Shown: in pieces, positions 19,801 to 29,031 of the stretch
How positions within the stretch are numbered: position 1 is the stretch's first letter
How the letters are laid out: each line of letters begins with the position of its first letter
Assembly (NCBI GenBank): GCA_009779895.1
Contig: WRBB01000005.1
Location: 1-64,000 of the forward strand
DNA length: 64,000 nucleotides
Source: Lachnospiraceae bacterium
GTDB taxonomy: Bacteria > Bacillota > Clostridia > Lachnospirales > Lachnospiraceae
Direction of reading: 5' to 3'
Program-made: the position numbers and the translations under genes
The notes under the pieces: model-generated
What the model was told of the DNA's origin: nothing
Database searches by the model: none
Seen by the model: the letters and a program-made list of their open reading frames with translations, nothing else

Positions 19801-22800
19801 AAGCTCAACCAACCAATAGGTACCACGCGGTAAGCCGGACCATGTGATTGTGCCGGTAACAGTACCTATCCGACTTTGATCGGCGGTTGTCCAACCAATT
19901 CGCACATAATTGCCAAGGATTCCATCTTCCAGTGCCTGTTGTGCATCTGCTTTGTCAGCGTCTTTATAAAGGGCAAATTGAACCGGTGTTGTGGTAATCA
20001 AAGCCGGTACTTCTGCATTATCTATTTTGCGAACCTCCAAAGAAGTATCGTACTTGTTGGTAATCACATAAGGGTCAGCACTACCTGTTGACAAGCTGTT
20101 GACCGTCACCGTGTAAGGCCCTTTCACTTGATTTAAGTTTTCCTCATTGGAATAATTCGTTGGTGTTGTCCGCTCAATCAAGTAATAAGTGCCCTCTGCC
20201 AATAATGGAGAAATATAATTTCCCGGCATTGACATCTGTGTCATACTTCCTACAGAGGTATAAGTTGCAGGAACAAGCGGATTGATTGCCCCAAAGCTAT
20301 CCGCCGTAACAATCTCAAACACTGCACCATTTAAAGCAATACCTGTATCAAAATCTTGTTTCTCCACTTGGAAACGACCACGATTGTCAGTATTAATTAT
20401 GGTTTCATTGTGTACAATCGTTGGTGTGGCACCCGGTGTAATCACAAATGCCAAGGGCACATAAGTGGATGTATCTTTTCCATAATTCACTTCATTTGCT
20501 GTGCCTACACCGGTTTCAATGAGCCAGTAGTCACCACCCTCCAGATAAATACTGGTAGCGATTCCGGTGGTTGCGGTTGTCATGGTATGCATTAGATTGA
20601 CCGAAATTTGATCTATCGCAAATAATTCTTCTACGGTAGCACCTTCGCCAATGGCTGTTGCCATACCCGTATCTGAAATCGTTCGCCTATAAATATCAAA
20701 GGTAACACCTGCAAGATTGATGCGGCTTTGACCATCCTCGTTCCAGCTACTCAATCCATTCATCCACTGCCCATATTTTGTCACCCGAATCTGCCCCATT
20801 GGTACATTTCTTACCACAATGGGATCTGCCATGGAAAGTGCCACTGCATTTTCCGGGGCAACGGTTGCACCACCTGTCAAATCACTTTGTGGTTGATAAA
20901 TGATAACATCATCTCTTCCATCCACCGTTTGACCGGACAATGATGGGGTGGTTCCATTTGTAATTTTTCCGGCTTCAATCTGTAAATAAATATAATCTGT
21001 ATGTCCCACATAGTTTGTTGGTACGCCTGTTTCCAGCAAACGATATAAGCCCGGGCTTAATCTACCTGATAGTATACTTGCCTGACCACTAACCGTTGTA
21101 ATGGTAGCCGGGTTAGCCGTTACAAATGCCTCCTCATCTTCATCAAATACCTCTATGGTAAACGTTGCACTCAGATAACGGGATACCACCGGTGTTGCCG
21201 CAACTGCATTAGCATTTACTTTTTGTAACACAAACTGACCCCAGTCAGGTGCGTTCACCACCATATCGTTTCGTAAGTCATTGTTGTCCACTGTAATATG
21301 AATGACATCATGGTATGCTGTCAATGGGGTTGCATAGGTCAATTCCACTTGATAGTATTTCACGCCGTCTACTTCTATTATCGTGTGAGTCTCTTCATCC
21401 AGATGCAACGCAAAACCGGGCGGAATATTTGTTTCACGGATGAAATAGGTACCCATTGGTAATAAAGCGGATTGATAAATCGCCAACAACGGATTATAAG
21501 ACATAATACCAAGATTGCCAGCAGCAGAGGTATCCGGAACCAAGTCACCCGCCTCTTCCCGCGCAGCATAAACGGTAAATTCCGCTCCCATTAGATAGTA
21601 TGGTAAACCGGATAAAAAATACTGTTTCATCAAATTAATTTGACGTCTCGGTGTATCCACAATCACAAGTGGAATCCAACTGCTGACTTCACTTGGACTT
21701 GCACCTATGATTAACTCTTCTAAGACAATTTGATAGGTGCCCGCTACTATTTCACCTGTTTCCGGGTCTGTATCATATTCTTCCCGCACACGCACGGTAT
21801 GATAAAAGTATTCCCATTGCCCACTGCTTACTTCCCGTTTTTCAATTTGATAACCCCCGGGTGCTGCCAATTCCATAATATAATAGGTATTGCCCGGAAT
21901 CATGCCGGTAAATTCTACCAAGCCGGTGATTGCGGCTGAAGTTGTCACCTGCCAAATATTGTTGGCTGCAATAAAGGCTGCATCAATTGGATTGGCCGCT
22001 GAACCCAATGGGTTGGTGGCTTCATTGTAAACGGTATTTAATAAATCAAGCATCGCCACAGCATCTGCTTCATTTTCAAAGGCCGCAATAACAGCACCGC
22101 TCAGACGTGTTGCCACACCGGAATCACTCCTGTATTCTTTGATGATCCACGGCGGTTCATCTAAATAATTTTCAACTACGATTTGGAATTCTCCATTAGA
22201 GCCTGTTGGAATCGTAATCGGTCCGGACCAAGGATTATCCACATCAAAATACCAACCGCTTGGTACAGAAATTTCTCTTACGTAATAAGTGTTACCAGCC
22301 GTTACACCGGCATCGGCCAAAGCTTGCCCCCACCCGGCCGTTCCGGTTATATAATTACCATCCGGGCGATCGGCATTTTCGATTTTTGTCAAATTCCGGG
22401 AAACACTTAACGCGCCGCTTTGGTTCATATCCAACAACGTTCCATTCTCATTATCTTCTACATAAAGTGCAAAAATAGCACCATCCACCAATACACCGGA
22501 ATTGCCTCGCTCCGTCTTGATGATGCGAATACGAGGACTATCTGCCATATCCCGCAATGTCATGGTCGGATTGCTGATTGCCACGGATGTATCATAAGAT
22601 ACTGTGCCATCTGGATTGACTATCATCTGTATCGGTGCCACAGGTTCAAAGCCCTCCGGTGCTCCTGTTTCCACCAACCAATATTGGCCGGGATTCAAAC
22701 CGGTATAATGATAGGTGGCAGAATCCATTGTAAATTCGGCAACCTGTTCACCGGCATCAGGAGCGGCATCCGCTACATATTTATAAATGGTAAAAGTAGC

Positions 22801-25800
22801 ACCTGCCAAAGGCTCATCTACGCCGGGTCCTACTATGACATGGCCGTTATTTTCATACAGTGGATACACACCAAACTTGTTGATGGTAAATTCACCTTGT
22901 CTTTCATTGACAATATCATGCAAATCCGCACCAAGGGTAGATGTAGATGTGGTTTCTCCGGCTACTACCAATACTTGATAGGATTCCGGCGTAGCAAGCA
23001 AACCACTTGGCACTGTTTCTACCATGGTATAAGTACCCGGTTCCAACCAAGTAGATATACCAATACCACCGGCATCTGTTGTGATGGTAATGGGTGGACT
23101 CAATGGATTACCATCTCTATGGGTCAAGGTAAATACAACATTGGCCAAAGGAATTGGATTTGCACTTCCCGGCGTTTCCACAAGCTTCACCAATGCAATC
23201 CGTCCCATCACAGGATCATTTTCGATTCCTCTGATTAAATTGCGGGAATAGAGTTCTGCTTTATTATCTCCCGGAAGCACTTCAACTGCGATATCCCTAT
23301 ATTGAGGACCCGTACCGATATAATACCCCACGGGCAATGTTTCCCGTAACCAATAACTACCCGGCACCAAATCCGTAAAACTTGCCATACCATTCACATC
23401 TGTTGTTGCTGTTGTTACCAGACTTGCACCTGCGTCCAAACTCACACTGCTGTTGTTTTCATCTTGTCCAAGGGTTCTGGTATATAAAGCAAATGTGACA
23501 CCCGGTAAGTTTGCGCCTGTATCATCCATATTTGTTGTCTTATGAATCCGTAAGTCACCGTAACGGATATTTTCTACAATCGCAGTGGTAACCAAAGTCG
23601 TAGAATCATTTCTATCATATTCTTTGATTGTAATCGGATAATAAGTCAAACCACCTACCACAATGCTATCTTCAATCTTTGTCACTCCGTTTTCTAAATA
23701 CACGGTACCAAGAGTATACCCATTGGGTATGGTTGTTTCAGCGAAATAATAGGTTTTGCCCGGAATCAAGTTCCCAAATGTAACGATTCCATAAGATTCA
23801 CCCTCTATTTCTGTTTGTTGAATATTTGTGGATGCTGCAACTACATGGAAGGTATTGGTACTACCCACTCTTTCATAAAGGGTAAATGCTACACCGGATA
23901 AAATCGGCTCTCTATTCCCATTTGCCACATAGGCATATTTTTGAATTTGTAGCTGTGTTGTCGGATCATTGGGAACCGTCACAATATGAAGCGGTGTTGA
24001 CAAACTAAGATCACTTACAGAATAAATTGTATCATTTCTTGCATAACCATCAGGCGGTGTAATTTCCTTGACATAATAAGTTGTTCCGTATACCAAATCA
24101 ATGGTAGAATATGCCACTCCACTTTCCATTGTAGGAGTACCCATTATGTCATCCGGGTTATTCACAATGGAAGCTGTTGTTAGTATCTGCAATGGCTCCG
24201 TTTCACAATTTGGATCACTATAAATACCAAACACCGCACCATTTAAGCGTGCACCATTTTCTGTGCTTTCTTTCACAATTTTGATTTGACCGAAGCCCAA
24301 ATAATTGGAAACTCTGGCCACTTGCTCTAAGCGGGTGAATCCGGTTTCTTCTATTGTTACTTCAAATCGCTCACTTGGTTTTACATAAGGCGATGGTGTA
24401 TTGGTTTCTTCCAAGTAATATGTGCCCGGTGATACATATACCCCACCTGATTTCGAAATGCCCGTGGGATCCAAGTAAGTGGTTATTTCAATCGGCAAAG
24501 CACCCATTACACTCGCATCTACTACCGTCCAATTGTTTGTCACAGAATTATGAATACCATACAATGGTGTACCACCACTACTATCTGTATAAATATGAAA
24601 TGTTGCGCCTGCCAACTCGCGTGTCATGGCATTGTTTTCCTTGCTTTCTGTGCCTTGTTTCCGAATACTCAAACGCAACTGCCGTTCATTTTTCAATTCG
24701 ACTTCTTCTTCACTTTGCTTGGTGACTTGAACCACATGTAAGGTTTTGTCCAAAACGTAGTTCAAAGGTGCCTGTATTTCTTCTAAAATATAATAACCCT
24801 CTGCCAATGCTTTCGAAATCGCCTGGCCGTTCACACCTGTAACCATCGTATCGGCCGCTTCCATTCCATCTATATTTGCTTGATCCGCCTCTGCCAAGGC
24901 CTCTGTCTCATAAGGGCCATACACAGCAAACACAGCTCCATTTAATTTTGTATCACGATCAGCGGCATCCACCTTTGTGATGACAAGTTTTCCTTTTTGA
25001 GACGCATTGTAGAAAACATTGCTCTCCCCGGCGGTTAAATCCGGTTTGTTTATGGTATTGGCAACAACTTCTACCTTGTAAGTGGGCGCATCCGCCACAT
25101 CATAAATATCAGACAAGCCCTCCGGCATCTTTGTTTCCGAAAGGATATAATCCCCTGCGGGTACACCGTGGAAATGAACTACGCCATTATAACCGGAAGT
25201 TACTGTATACGTTTTTGCCGTATCCGCTTCATTTGTTAGCGTAAATACAACACCGACCAAATTGTTTATGCCACCAACTGCATTGATGCCTTTTTTGGTA
25301 AATACCAAATCCCCTATGGTATCCGCTTGGTTGTAAATTTTGATGACTTGATTCTCCGCATCCCATTCTGCCTGTGTTGTATCCACACCCGGAAGAGAAA
25401 TGCTACCATCTTCTTCTATCCGTACTTCAATAGGAGCAACACTTTGAAAACCATCAGGAGCTTGCATCTCTCCAATGTAATACGTACCAAAACGAAGCTG
25501 ATCAAAGATTGCGGTGCCTTCCGCTCCAACGGTTTGCAGTTCTACAGACAATCGATCCAAATCTCTGGCCAATATCGTACATGCCGCATCGGTAAATAAA
25601 CCAAAAGTAGCAGCACCGGAATAATTCTCTTGCGCTGCTCCATCATAAAGAACGGGAGATTCCGTTCCTACCCGAATATATTTTTCTACTGTAATTTGAT
25701 TGGGGGCTGATTCCCCCTCATAACCTCCAACCGATACATAATCCGAAGAAGTGCTGCTACCTACTTTACCACCATACAAAGTATAAGTTAAGGTCGCTGT

Positions 25801-26949
25801 ATTTTCCAAATCATAATACATTGCCTCTTCTTTTGTGGCATCGGTTAGATAAGGAAGCAAGGGATAACGAACCGTATATTGATATGTTGTTTCATCTTCT
25901 GTGGGTACTACCACGCCTGCTCCATTTTTATATGTACCGGGAACATTTTCATACCCGCTTGGCACGCTGCGCATGGTATAAAACTCGATGCCGGTAATCG
26001 CATCACCTGTTTGAATGACCTTATAATCTGTTCCCTCTATTAAACTCGTATTGGAAGTACCATAGGTATTGGAAAGTATACTAACATCTAAGACCTCATA
26101 AGCATCACCGTTTACAACACCGGCAGGAATCGTAGGCAATGTATCCGTTATCGCACGTGTAAGAAAACCAAGACGCCCGAAGCTATTTACACCCAGTTCA
26201 TTGGATATGGTAATTTGATAAGTCACATCAAAATAACCTTTGCCGGGGTCATCTTTGTCCGGATGATAAACGGCTGTATTTTTAGGTACTGTGGTTTTAC
26301 TGATTTCCCATTCATTGGTCGCCACAGTGGTGATGGTCACAGGATCCACCGGTATGACAAAAGGCTCATATACACCGTCTACCAAATAGCTTGTTTCAAA
26401 TACAAAACGGCTGCTTGGGGTATCTTGAAAGAGTAATTCCAAACCACCTGCTGTAACCAGATTATCTGTAGTCAATGCAATGGTGACTGTTGTTGCCGTA
26501 TTTTCTGTTAACGGCGTCAACAATTGGATGCTAAGCACATTGGCTCTTTCCTGATAAGTAATCTCATAATTTCCTGCTGCATCAAATGCCAACAATGTAG
26601 TTGGTAAAACCGAATACTTTGTCACACCATCTTCCACATACATCACAGGTTTAACCCCCTCCGGCAGGGATAATTTGAGATAAGAATTTCCATAATTCCC
26701 TACATCGGAGCTAGTTGGTGTGATGGTATAGTCAAATACATAATAGAAGATATCTCCGGTTAAAACCGTACCATCTCCATTTGGGGTCGTGATGCTTGTG
26801 TCAAGCATAATATTAATGGCGGCACCCTCGCCCCCACTCGGCAATTCATCACTTGCCATTACAATGCCCCCTAAGTTTGAAGTTGCTAGGAAAATAAATG
26901 CTAATAAAAATGCTACAAACCGTTTTGTCGTACTTGTCATTTTTTTCAT
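13807..26949 (-). CDS. Giant cell-wall adhesin: 20 SpaA-like domains, four SdrD-B-like domains, PGDP repeats, sortase-type tail
   Basis: One uninterrupted frame of 4,380 residues. The signal peptide (MKKMTSTTKRF to IVMA) is followed by an N-terminal beta-rich region to about residue 420. Twenty SpaA/prealbumin-like domains follow (about 25.7-18.1 kb). Each starts with a Lys-bearing strand such as LVITKVD or IRIIKTE and ends with a Glu strand such as YWLVETGAPEGF, the residues that form isopeptide bonds in this family. A 700-residue beta-sandwich region comes next, then four SdrD-B-like domains (from about 15.95 kb, e.g. IGDYCWIDENENG). Four PGDPRxR repeats, VKTGDE, a membrane helix and RRRKK close the protein. 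The start at 26949 has AAGGTG 6-9 nt upstream; the frame stays open to 27030. Confidence 0.9.
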   Translation of the reverse strand: MKKMTSTTKRFVAFLLAFIFLATSNLGGIVMASDELPSGGEGAAINIMLDTSITTPNGDGTVLTGDIFYYVFDYTITPTSSDVGNYGNSYLKLSLPEGVKPVMYVEDGVTKYSVLPTTLLAFDAAGNYEITYQERANVLSIQLLTPLTENTATTVTIALTTDNLVTAGGLELLFQDTPSSRFVFETSYLVDGVYEPFVIPVDPVTITTVATNEWEISKTTVPKNTAVYHPDKDDPGKGYFDVTYQITISNELGVNSFGRLGFLTRAITDTLPTIPAGVVNGDAYEVLDVSILSNTYGTSNTSLIEGTDYKVIQTGDAITGIEFYTMRSVPSGYENVPGTYKNGAGVVVPTEDETTYQYTVRYPLLPYLTDATKEEAMYYDLENTATLTYTLYGGKVGSSTSSDYVSVGGYEGESAPNQITVEKYIRVGTESPVLYDGAAQENYSGAATFGLFTDAACTILARDLDRLSVELQTVGAEGTAIFDQLRFGTYYIGEMQAPDGFQSVAPIEVRIEEDGSISLPGVDTTQAEWDAENQVIKIYNQADTIGDLVFTKKGINAVGGINNLVGVVFTLTNEADTAKTYTVTSGYNGVVHFHGVPAGDYILSETKMPEGLSDIYDVADAPTYKVEVVANTINKPDLTAGESNVFYNASQKGKLVITKVDAADRDTKLNGAVFAVYGPYETEALAEADQANIDGMEAADTMVTGVNGQAISKALAEGYYILEEIQAPLNYVLDKTLHVVQVTKQSEEEVELKNERQLRLSIRKQGTESKENNAMTRELAGATFHIYTDSSGGTPLYGIHNSVTNNWTVVDASVMGALPIEITTYLDPTGISKSGGVYVSPGTYYLEETNTPSPYVKPSERFEVTIEETGFTRLEQVARVSNYLGFGQIKIVKESTENGARLNGAVFGIYSDPNCETEPLQILTTASIVNNPDDIMGTPTMESGVAYSTIDLVYGTTYYVKEITPPDGYARNDTIYSVSDLSLSTPLHIVTVPNDPTTQLQIQKYAYVANGNREPILSGVAFTLYERVGSTNTFHVVAASTNIQQTEIEGESYGIVTFGNLIPGKTYYFAETTIPNGYTLGTVYLENGVTKIEDSIVVGGLTYYPITIKEYDRNDSTTLVTTAIVENIRYGDLRIHKTTNMDDTGANLPGVTFALYTRTLGQDENNSSVSLDAGASLVTTATTDVNGMASFTDLVPGSYWLRETLPVGYYIGTGPQYRDIAVEVLPGDNKAELYSRNLIRGIENDPVMGRIALVKLVETPGSANPIPLANVVFTLTHRDGNPLSPPITITTDAGGIGISTWLEPGTYTMVETVPSGLLATPESYQVLVVAGETTSTSTLGADLHDIVNERQGEFTINKFGVYPLYENNGHVIVGPGVDEPLAGATFTIYKYVADAAPDAGEQVAEFTMDSATYHYTGLNPGQYWLVETGAPEGFEPVAPIQMIVNPDGTVSYDTSVAISNPTMTLRDMADSPRIRIIKTERGNSGVLVDGAIFALYVEDNENGTLLDMNQSGALSVSRNLTKIENADRPDGNYITGTAGWGQALADAGVTAGNTYYVREISVPSGWYFDVDNPWSGPITIPTGSNGEFQIVVENYLDEPPWIIKEYRSDSGVATRLSGAVIAAFENEADAVAMLDLLNTVYNEATNPLGSAANPIDAAFIAANNIWQVTTSAAITGLVEFTGMIPGNTYYIMELAAPGGYQIEKREVSSGQWEYFYHTVRVREEYDTDPETGEIVAGTYQIVLEELIIGASPSEVSSWIPLVIVDTPRRQINLMKQYFLSGLPYYLMGAEFTVYAAREEAGDLVPDTSAAGNLGIMSYNPLLAIYQSALLPMGTYFIRETNIPPGFALHLDEETHTIIEVDGVKYYQVELTYATPLTAYHDVIHITVDNNDLRNDMVVNAPDWGQFVLQKVNANAVAATPVVSRYLSATFTIEVFDEDEEAFVTANPATITTVSGQASILSGRLSPGLYRLLETGVPTNYVGHTDYIYLQIEAGKITNGTTPSLSGQTVDGRDDVIIYQPQSDLTGGATVAPENAVALSMADPIVVRNVPMGQIRVTKYGQWMNGLSSWNEDGQSRINLAGVTFDIYRRTISDTGMATAIGEGATVEELFAIDQISVNLMHTMTTATTGIATSIYLEGGDYWLIETGVGTANEVNYGKDTSTYVPLAFVITPGATPTIVHNETIINTDNRGRFQVEKQDFDTGIALNGAVFEIVTADSFGAINPLVPATYTSVGSMTQMSMPGNYISPLLAEGTYYLIERTTPTNYSNEENLNQVKGPYTVTVNSLSTGSADPYVITNKYDTSLEVRKIDNAEVPALITTTPVQFALYKDADKADAQQALEDGILGNYVRIGWTTADQSRIGTVTGTITWSGLPRGTYWLVELTAPLQYTKETNLIQIELDSSETAVALRGRTTESVTNTLRPSFELKKVAMWTHGTDNTEIATPLEHVTFVIYAGRFTSDVELAGLEEVGRITTDNHGFADSRNPLYTEGVNLELATGWYTLKELDYYGFETLGLLQIYLDDSNPEHAHNNWTLSDGVRVPFETEGPIENVANAYGRFSLQKRDATGNIDLQGATFELQVSDGDGGWIPFTTQTGFGAQGSASILVTEDYHPITGRLTSGLYVSGYIPVGQYRLVEITPPTSRTNANNEPVYFNMDGDKDPIVFEVSNANTVYVEKKNAPVIDLQINKISDAGNGNIALSGAKFKLYHYISETHVYSDDDLANVLNVVGNAVDVTNPWIPSTEQITGGAGVAVWHRLEPGAYWLVETEAPAGYQVMDPVKVIIPENDINHLLYEYPMDLVNVSTHGRLGISKTDSAGNAIPITSPPWTATFDVYQVIDAGIATEPTYDDATWQTIKNATPANSLVQFVETLTVTNGVDAISKLLEPGYYYVEETKAPNGYMLDDYFSPRVQRVTVGTVHIPRIALWDAENDAYAEFKNYHRNVDITYFTGTIDKTVSLDTVTFAGNTFVNEEQTPESLIYDSVTVDFKISGLADGTNNIPAERFVVTDQHIVLQGLKANHAGNVAGDYQDVADYPNGSTDDRDYQVNSVTIYPAYNGESSQIVGAALEYAKGDGAWGNVSDDALLDLSPATIGAGGLTIGLPDDAKGFRLSYENVQAHFVAGDIVMNVTFHARGTWSTVDLPDIRRIVNTAELEWTYTPQNERGIILASNTITGGGEASAAFKLPQYDEKVPLIDLTYIRVGGPADGIYAGGANVQLRATGTNLEVQGQDEWLLEPVMTITIPTNTTFAYLSTSSGLTSDDVSYSATNQSGIRAILHAPDGTALEEHNGQFLKFTLEPVEVTLTDGGGNVIGTEQQWVLVFDTSPGSYLEHGLAPGTSIVIDYFVKIDNNAPANAMATSGQAYLGSLYQLPLTSDNPSGKSFAATQNLVYMESIDETIGMEFEGNGLEYLNQNLSFNVITSNTISVEKTVGASYGRYSRSDVIVEPTDSVYYQLTFTNASTNDLKTIRFVDILPFTGDSLELRSTVAGSNATARDTNLPTGVDSNGIPYDQPHLLAVNANPMDREVLEIRVYYYVGADWGRATRNAQGAASELPMLHTKGANVWDGWLLEEEVTDLSKVTAVGVEVVFRDESLLKTNDTYSVRLEMEAPGYGVSQMNDYSGRRFSNSTAVAVIRANDSNPNSGAIGAADKVASNQVHAYLTLLPLGSIGDYAFYDNNSNGIQDEGDTPVNALPVTLYTTATYADGRKVSLPTKTVLTGHTGEPGYYLFDNLACNLPNSYALANPEAFAADPTNPIYYVEGVYYTYQVRFANPPGYGPTLQYANGLENIEYEPLDSNIDYDGFSNIITLTYSYDAHGNIIGEHNPTIDAGFVKRVNLGDYVWLDANRDGMQGADEIGVNGVRVYLYRLDAQANAALENLSEEAYEKALVEMIAEMSPIAQQQTRTHNGAQGYYCFTDLPVGYYVVLFDIMDVTKDGYTPLYTFTQAESGVNTRVDSNAIYALHDNIRTKITRVIRLLEDDMTIDAGLTVYSAIGGFAFDDEDYDNIQSIYKPLPGTVVTLYRVSDNGIQEELPLATQTVGADGRYFFDNLIEGKYKIHFQFPENYIGVEPYHGTVFNELGQNIVDSEVVFFDDNSRNSGFTDVIVLPFDSVDTTHDAGAYLLSAIGDYCWIDENENGHQDEGEAVIPNVVVYLQQRLKAEAGDHLTLGWETIAVTQTDENGRYWFSGLKASAYYPYEYRVVFGFYETTTMTISKAGATPQHIENQWDPHHTDSDHIDTYISMVGAAGYPSGVVPLGYGDENPHFDAGIIARGWVDDPKKETVEVPGDPRERKETVEVPGDPRKRTHTITVPGDPRKRVVTTYTPGDPIRRTVARYGTEANRDVRSVKTGDELSMMRWLAVLLISGGTVAVVIRRRKKGQW
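13915..14128 (-). repeat. Four tandem PGDP repeats at the adhesin C-terminus
   Basis: Within the adhesin frame, four units of about 13-17 residues carry the core VPGDPRxR or TPGDPIRR. They end about 40 residues before the VKTGDE sorting-like motif. The Pro/charged composition suits a wall-spanning spacer. The second and third units are also similar at DNA level. Confidence 0.8.
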
Positions 26950-27065
26950 ACTATTCACCTTCATTTTCATGGAATCGGCGTTATGATGATTCAACAATGC
27001 TTTGATTCTACTTTTTTTAATAAAATACATAGAAATATAATTTATTGTCGGATAAAGTTATAATA

Positions 27066-27094
27066 AGTTTATCATTTTTTTATAAAGATTTCAA
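27066..27094 (-). promoter_or_regulatory. Candidate sigma-A promoter of the giant adhesin
   Basis: Minus-strand TTGAAA (27089-27094) and TAAACT (27066-27071) have a 17-bp spacer in a very A/T-rich stretch about 110 bp upstream of the chosen start. The AT richness makes chance matches likely. Confidence 0.4.
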
Positions 27095-27113
27095 TATTTT
27101 TTTATAAAATAAA

Positions 27114-27157
27114 AAAAGAAATAAAAAAAGACCACTCCACCGTAGGAATGATCTTTT
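27114..27157 (-). terminator. Terminator of the second sugar-transporter unit
   Basis: On the minus strand a 13-bp stem (27145-27157 with 27126-27138, two G-U pairs) is followed by a T-rich run. It lies 14 bp beyond the stop codon of the last permease and upstream of the adhesin promoter region. Confidence 0.85.
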
Positions 27158-27170
27158 GATTTTGATAAAA

Positions 27171-28034
27171 TTACTCTTTTACACCACCTAGGGCTACCCC
27201 TGCAATGATATACTTAGACAAGATAAAATACACAACAAACAACGGTAGTACCGTCATAGACAGACCTAAATAAATCGCCCCCAGTTCTGTTCTGTAAATA
27301 TCACCTCGCAGCAAAGATACCATAATCGGCATGGTAAACAAATTTTGCCTTTGCAATAAAATCAATGGAAGCAATAGATTGTTCCAAGTAGCAACAAATA
27401 CAAAAATTGCTTGAGTGGCTATCGCCGGTTTCATGATGGGTAATACAATACGGTTAAATGTTGCAAATTCCCCTGAACCATCAATTCTAGCCGCTTCTAC
27501 CATCTCCAAAGAAAGGGTGGCAAGCAAGTACTGCCGCATAAAAAACACAATGGTTGGTGAAGCAATCGCCGGTAAAATCAGCGGCAATAAATTGTTTGTC
27601 CAACCCAATTGCATCATAAACTGATAAAAACCAATGGTTGAAACCGTGGTTGGAATCATCATAATACCCATGATAAAAGCGAAAAAACCATGTTTCATTT
27701 TCCAATCATAAGCAACAATTCCATAGGCTGTTAAAGAGGAAAAGTATACGGCTAAACTTGTTGCACCTGTGGAAACAACAAACGAATTTCGAAAACCGAC
27801 CATGGCATTAAAACCACGGCTACCGCCCCCCGTAAGATGAGATAAGTTATCCAGCAAATAACGACTGGGAATCAAAGATAAGGCTCTTTGCTGAATTTCA
27901 ATGGTACTTCTTGTTGCGTTGGCAAACATAATCAAAAAGGGAAGCACACTTATCACTGCCAATAAAATCAATAAGGTATAAATCAGCGTACGCCCAATGA
28001 CGGTTGTTCCGGTCACATTCTTTTTCATAATCAA
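27171..28034 (-). CDS. Carbohydrate ABC transporter permease (MalG type), second locus
   Basis: About 287 residues with six hydrophobic segments and an EAA loop (EMVEAARIDGSG...LPIM). The start is either TTG at 28034 (5-6 nt after GGAGGG) or ATG at 28028 (11 nt away). In either case the SD lies inside the end of the preceding permease, which overlaps this frame, so the two are translationally coupled. It is the last gene of a unit made of binding protein and two permeases; the substrate is unknown. Confidence 0.9.
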   Translation of the reverse strand: MIMKKNVTGTTVIGRTLIYTLLILLAVISVLPFLIMFANATRSTIEIQQRALSLIPSRYLLDNLSHLTGGGSRGFNAMVGFRNSFVVSTGATSLAVYFSSLTAYGIVAYDWKMKHGFFAFIMGIMMIPTTVSTIGFYQFMMQLGWTNNLLPLILPAIASPTIVFFMRQYLLATLSLEMVEAARIDGSGEFATFNRIVLPIMKPAIATQAIFVFVATWNNLLLPLILLQRQNLFTMPIMVSLLRGDIYRTELGAIYLGLSMTVLPLFVVYFILSKYIIAGVALGGVKE

Positions 28035-28993
28035 CCGACCCTCCTTGCTTTATCCGCTATCTTACGCTCCCGTTTTATCTTTCCGGCATCTCGATCCCGC
28101 ATCGTATAGAATAATATACCGGATACAATACTAATCATAATAAACATCAGCATACTGGCTGCACCAGCACGATTAAACATCCAACTGCCGCTAAAGGCCT
28201 GGTTGTATATAAAAACACTGGTGGTTAACGTAGCATTGTTTGGTCCGCTTCTATCAACCAGAAGGTTTGGAATATCAAACATCTGCATGCCACCTACAAA
28301 ACTCGTAACCAATGTAAATAATACAATTGTTTTTAAGGATGGTAATGTTACCCGAAAAAATGTTTGAATATTTGTAGCACCATCTATGGCCGCAGCCTCA
28401 AACAACGTCGGCGAAATACCCAGTATCCCGGCAATCAGAATAATCATTGTATTGCCGTACCACATCCAAAACTGAATAAACGCCACTGTTCCTTGGGCAA
28501 AAGATTCACTTCTAAAAAAATGCATCGGTGCATCCAAAAAACCAAGCCGAACCAATATATCATTGGCCGGGCTAATGGGTGCCGCAAACAAAGCCATAAA
28601 CAAAATAGCAATGCTGGCAGCTGTAATAATATTGGGCATATAAAATAGTACTTTAAAAAAACCGGCCGCTTTTATTTTTAAACGATTATTTGTAAACCAA
28701 GCCGCCAAAGCCAAAGCCAAAACAATTTGGGGCACAAAGTTTAATATCCAAATCAATATGGTATTGCTAAAAGCTGTCCGAAAAGTTGGGTCATGGAAAA
28801 TATCAATATAATTTTGAAACGGCTGTTCCAATACATTGGCATCTGCGATACGCATGGTCACCCCGCGTAAATCTGTAAAACTAACAAAAACAGTTTGTAT
28901 CAATGGAAACAATTGAAAAAGCAAGAATGCCAACACAAATGGAATGGAAAATAGATATCCATATTTAGCATAATTATTTTTATGTTTTTTCAA
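28031..28993 (-). CDS. Carbohydrate ABC transporter permease (MalF type), second locus
   Basis: A 320-residue permease with the EAA loop LFEAAAIDGAT...LPSL. The frame stays open to 29071, but the first extra 26 residues are not membrane-like. The best start is TTG at 28993, seven bases after GGAGGTG. It follows the binding-protein gene after a strong intercistronic hairpin, the same layout as the first transporter locus. Substrate unknown; the binding protein encoded upstream has a leaderless paralogue in the neighbouring two-component operon. Confidence 0.88.
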   Translation of the reverse strand: MKKHKNNYAKYGYLFSIPFVLAFLLFQLFPLIQTVFVSFTDLRGVTMRIADANVLEQPFQNYIDIFHDPTFRTAFSNTILIWILNFVPQIVLALALAAWFTNNRLKIKAAGFFKVLFYMPNIITAASIAILFMALFAAPISPANDILVRLGFLDAPMHFFRSESFAQGTVAFIQFWMWYGNTMIILIAGILGISPTLFEAAAIDGATNIQTFFRVTLPSLKTIVLFTLVTSFVGGMQMFDIPNLLVDRSGPNNATLTTSVFIYNQAFSGSWMFNRAGAASMLMFIMISIVSGILFYTMRDRDAGKIKRERKIADKARRVG

Positions 28994-29031
28994 AACAGTG
29001 CACCTCCAAAATGAATCATCATGCTCAAAAG

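Noticed and set aside
22420..23238. 272-codon open frame on the plus strand inside the adhesin gene
   Set aside because: It is antisense to SpaA-like domains, has a Cys/Ile/His-rich unnatural composition and no SD; the minus frame is clearly coding.
26950..27030. 27-codon N-terminal extension of the giant adhesin
   Set aside because: It would precede a normal signal peptide that has its own SD and ATG at 26949.
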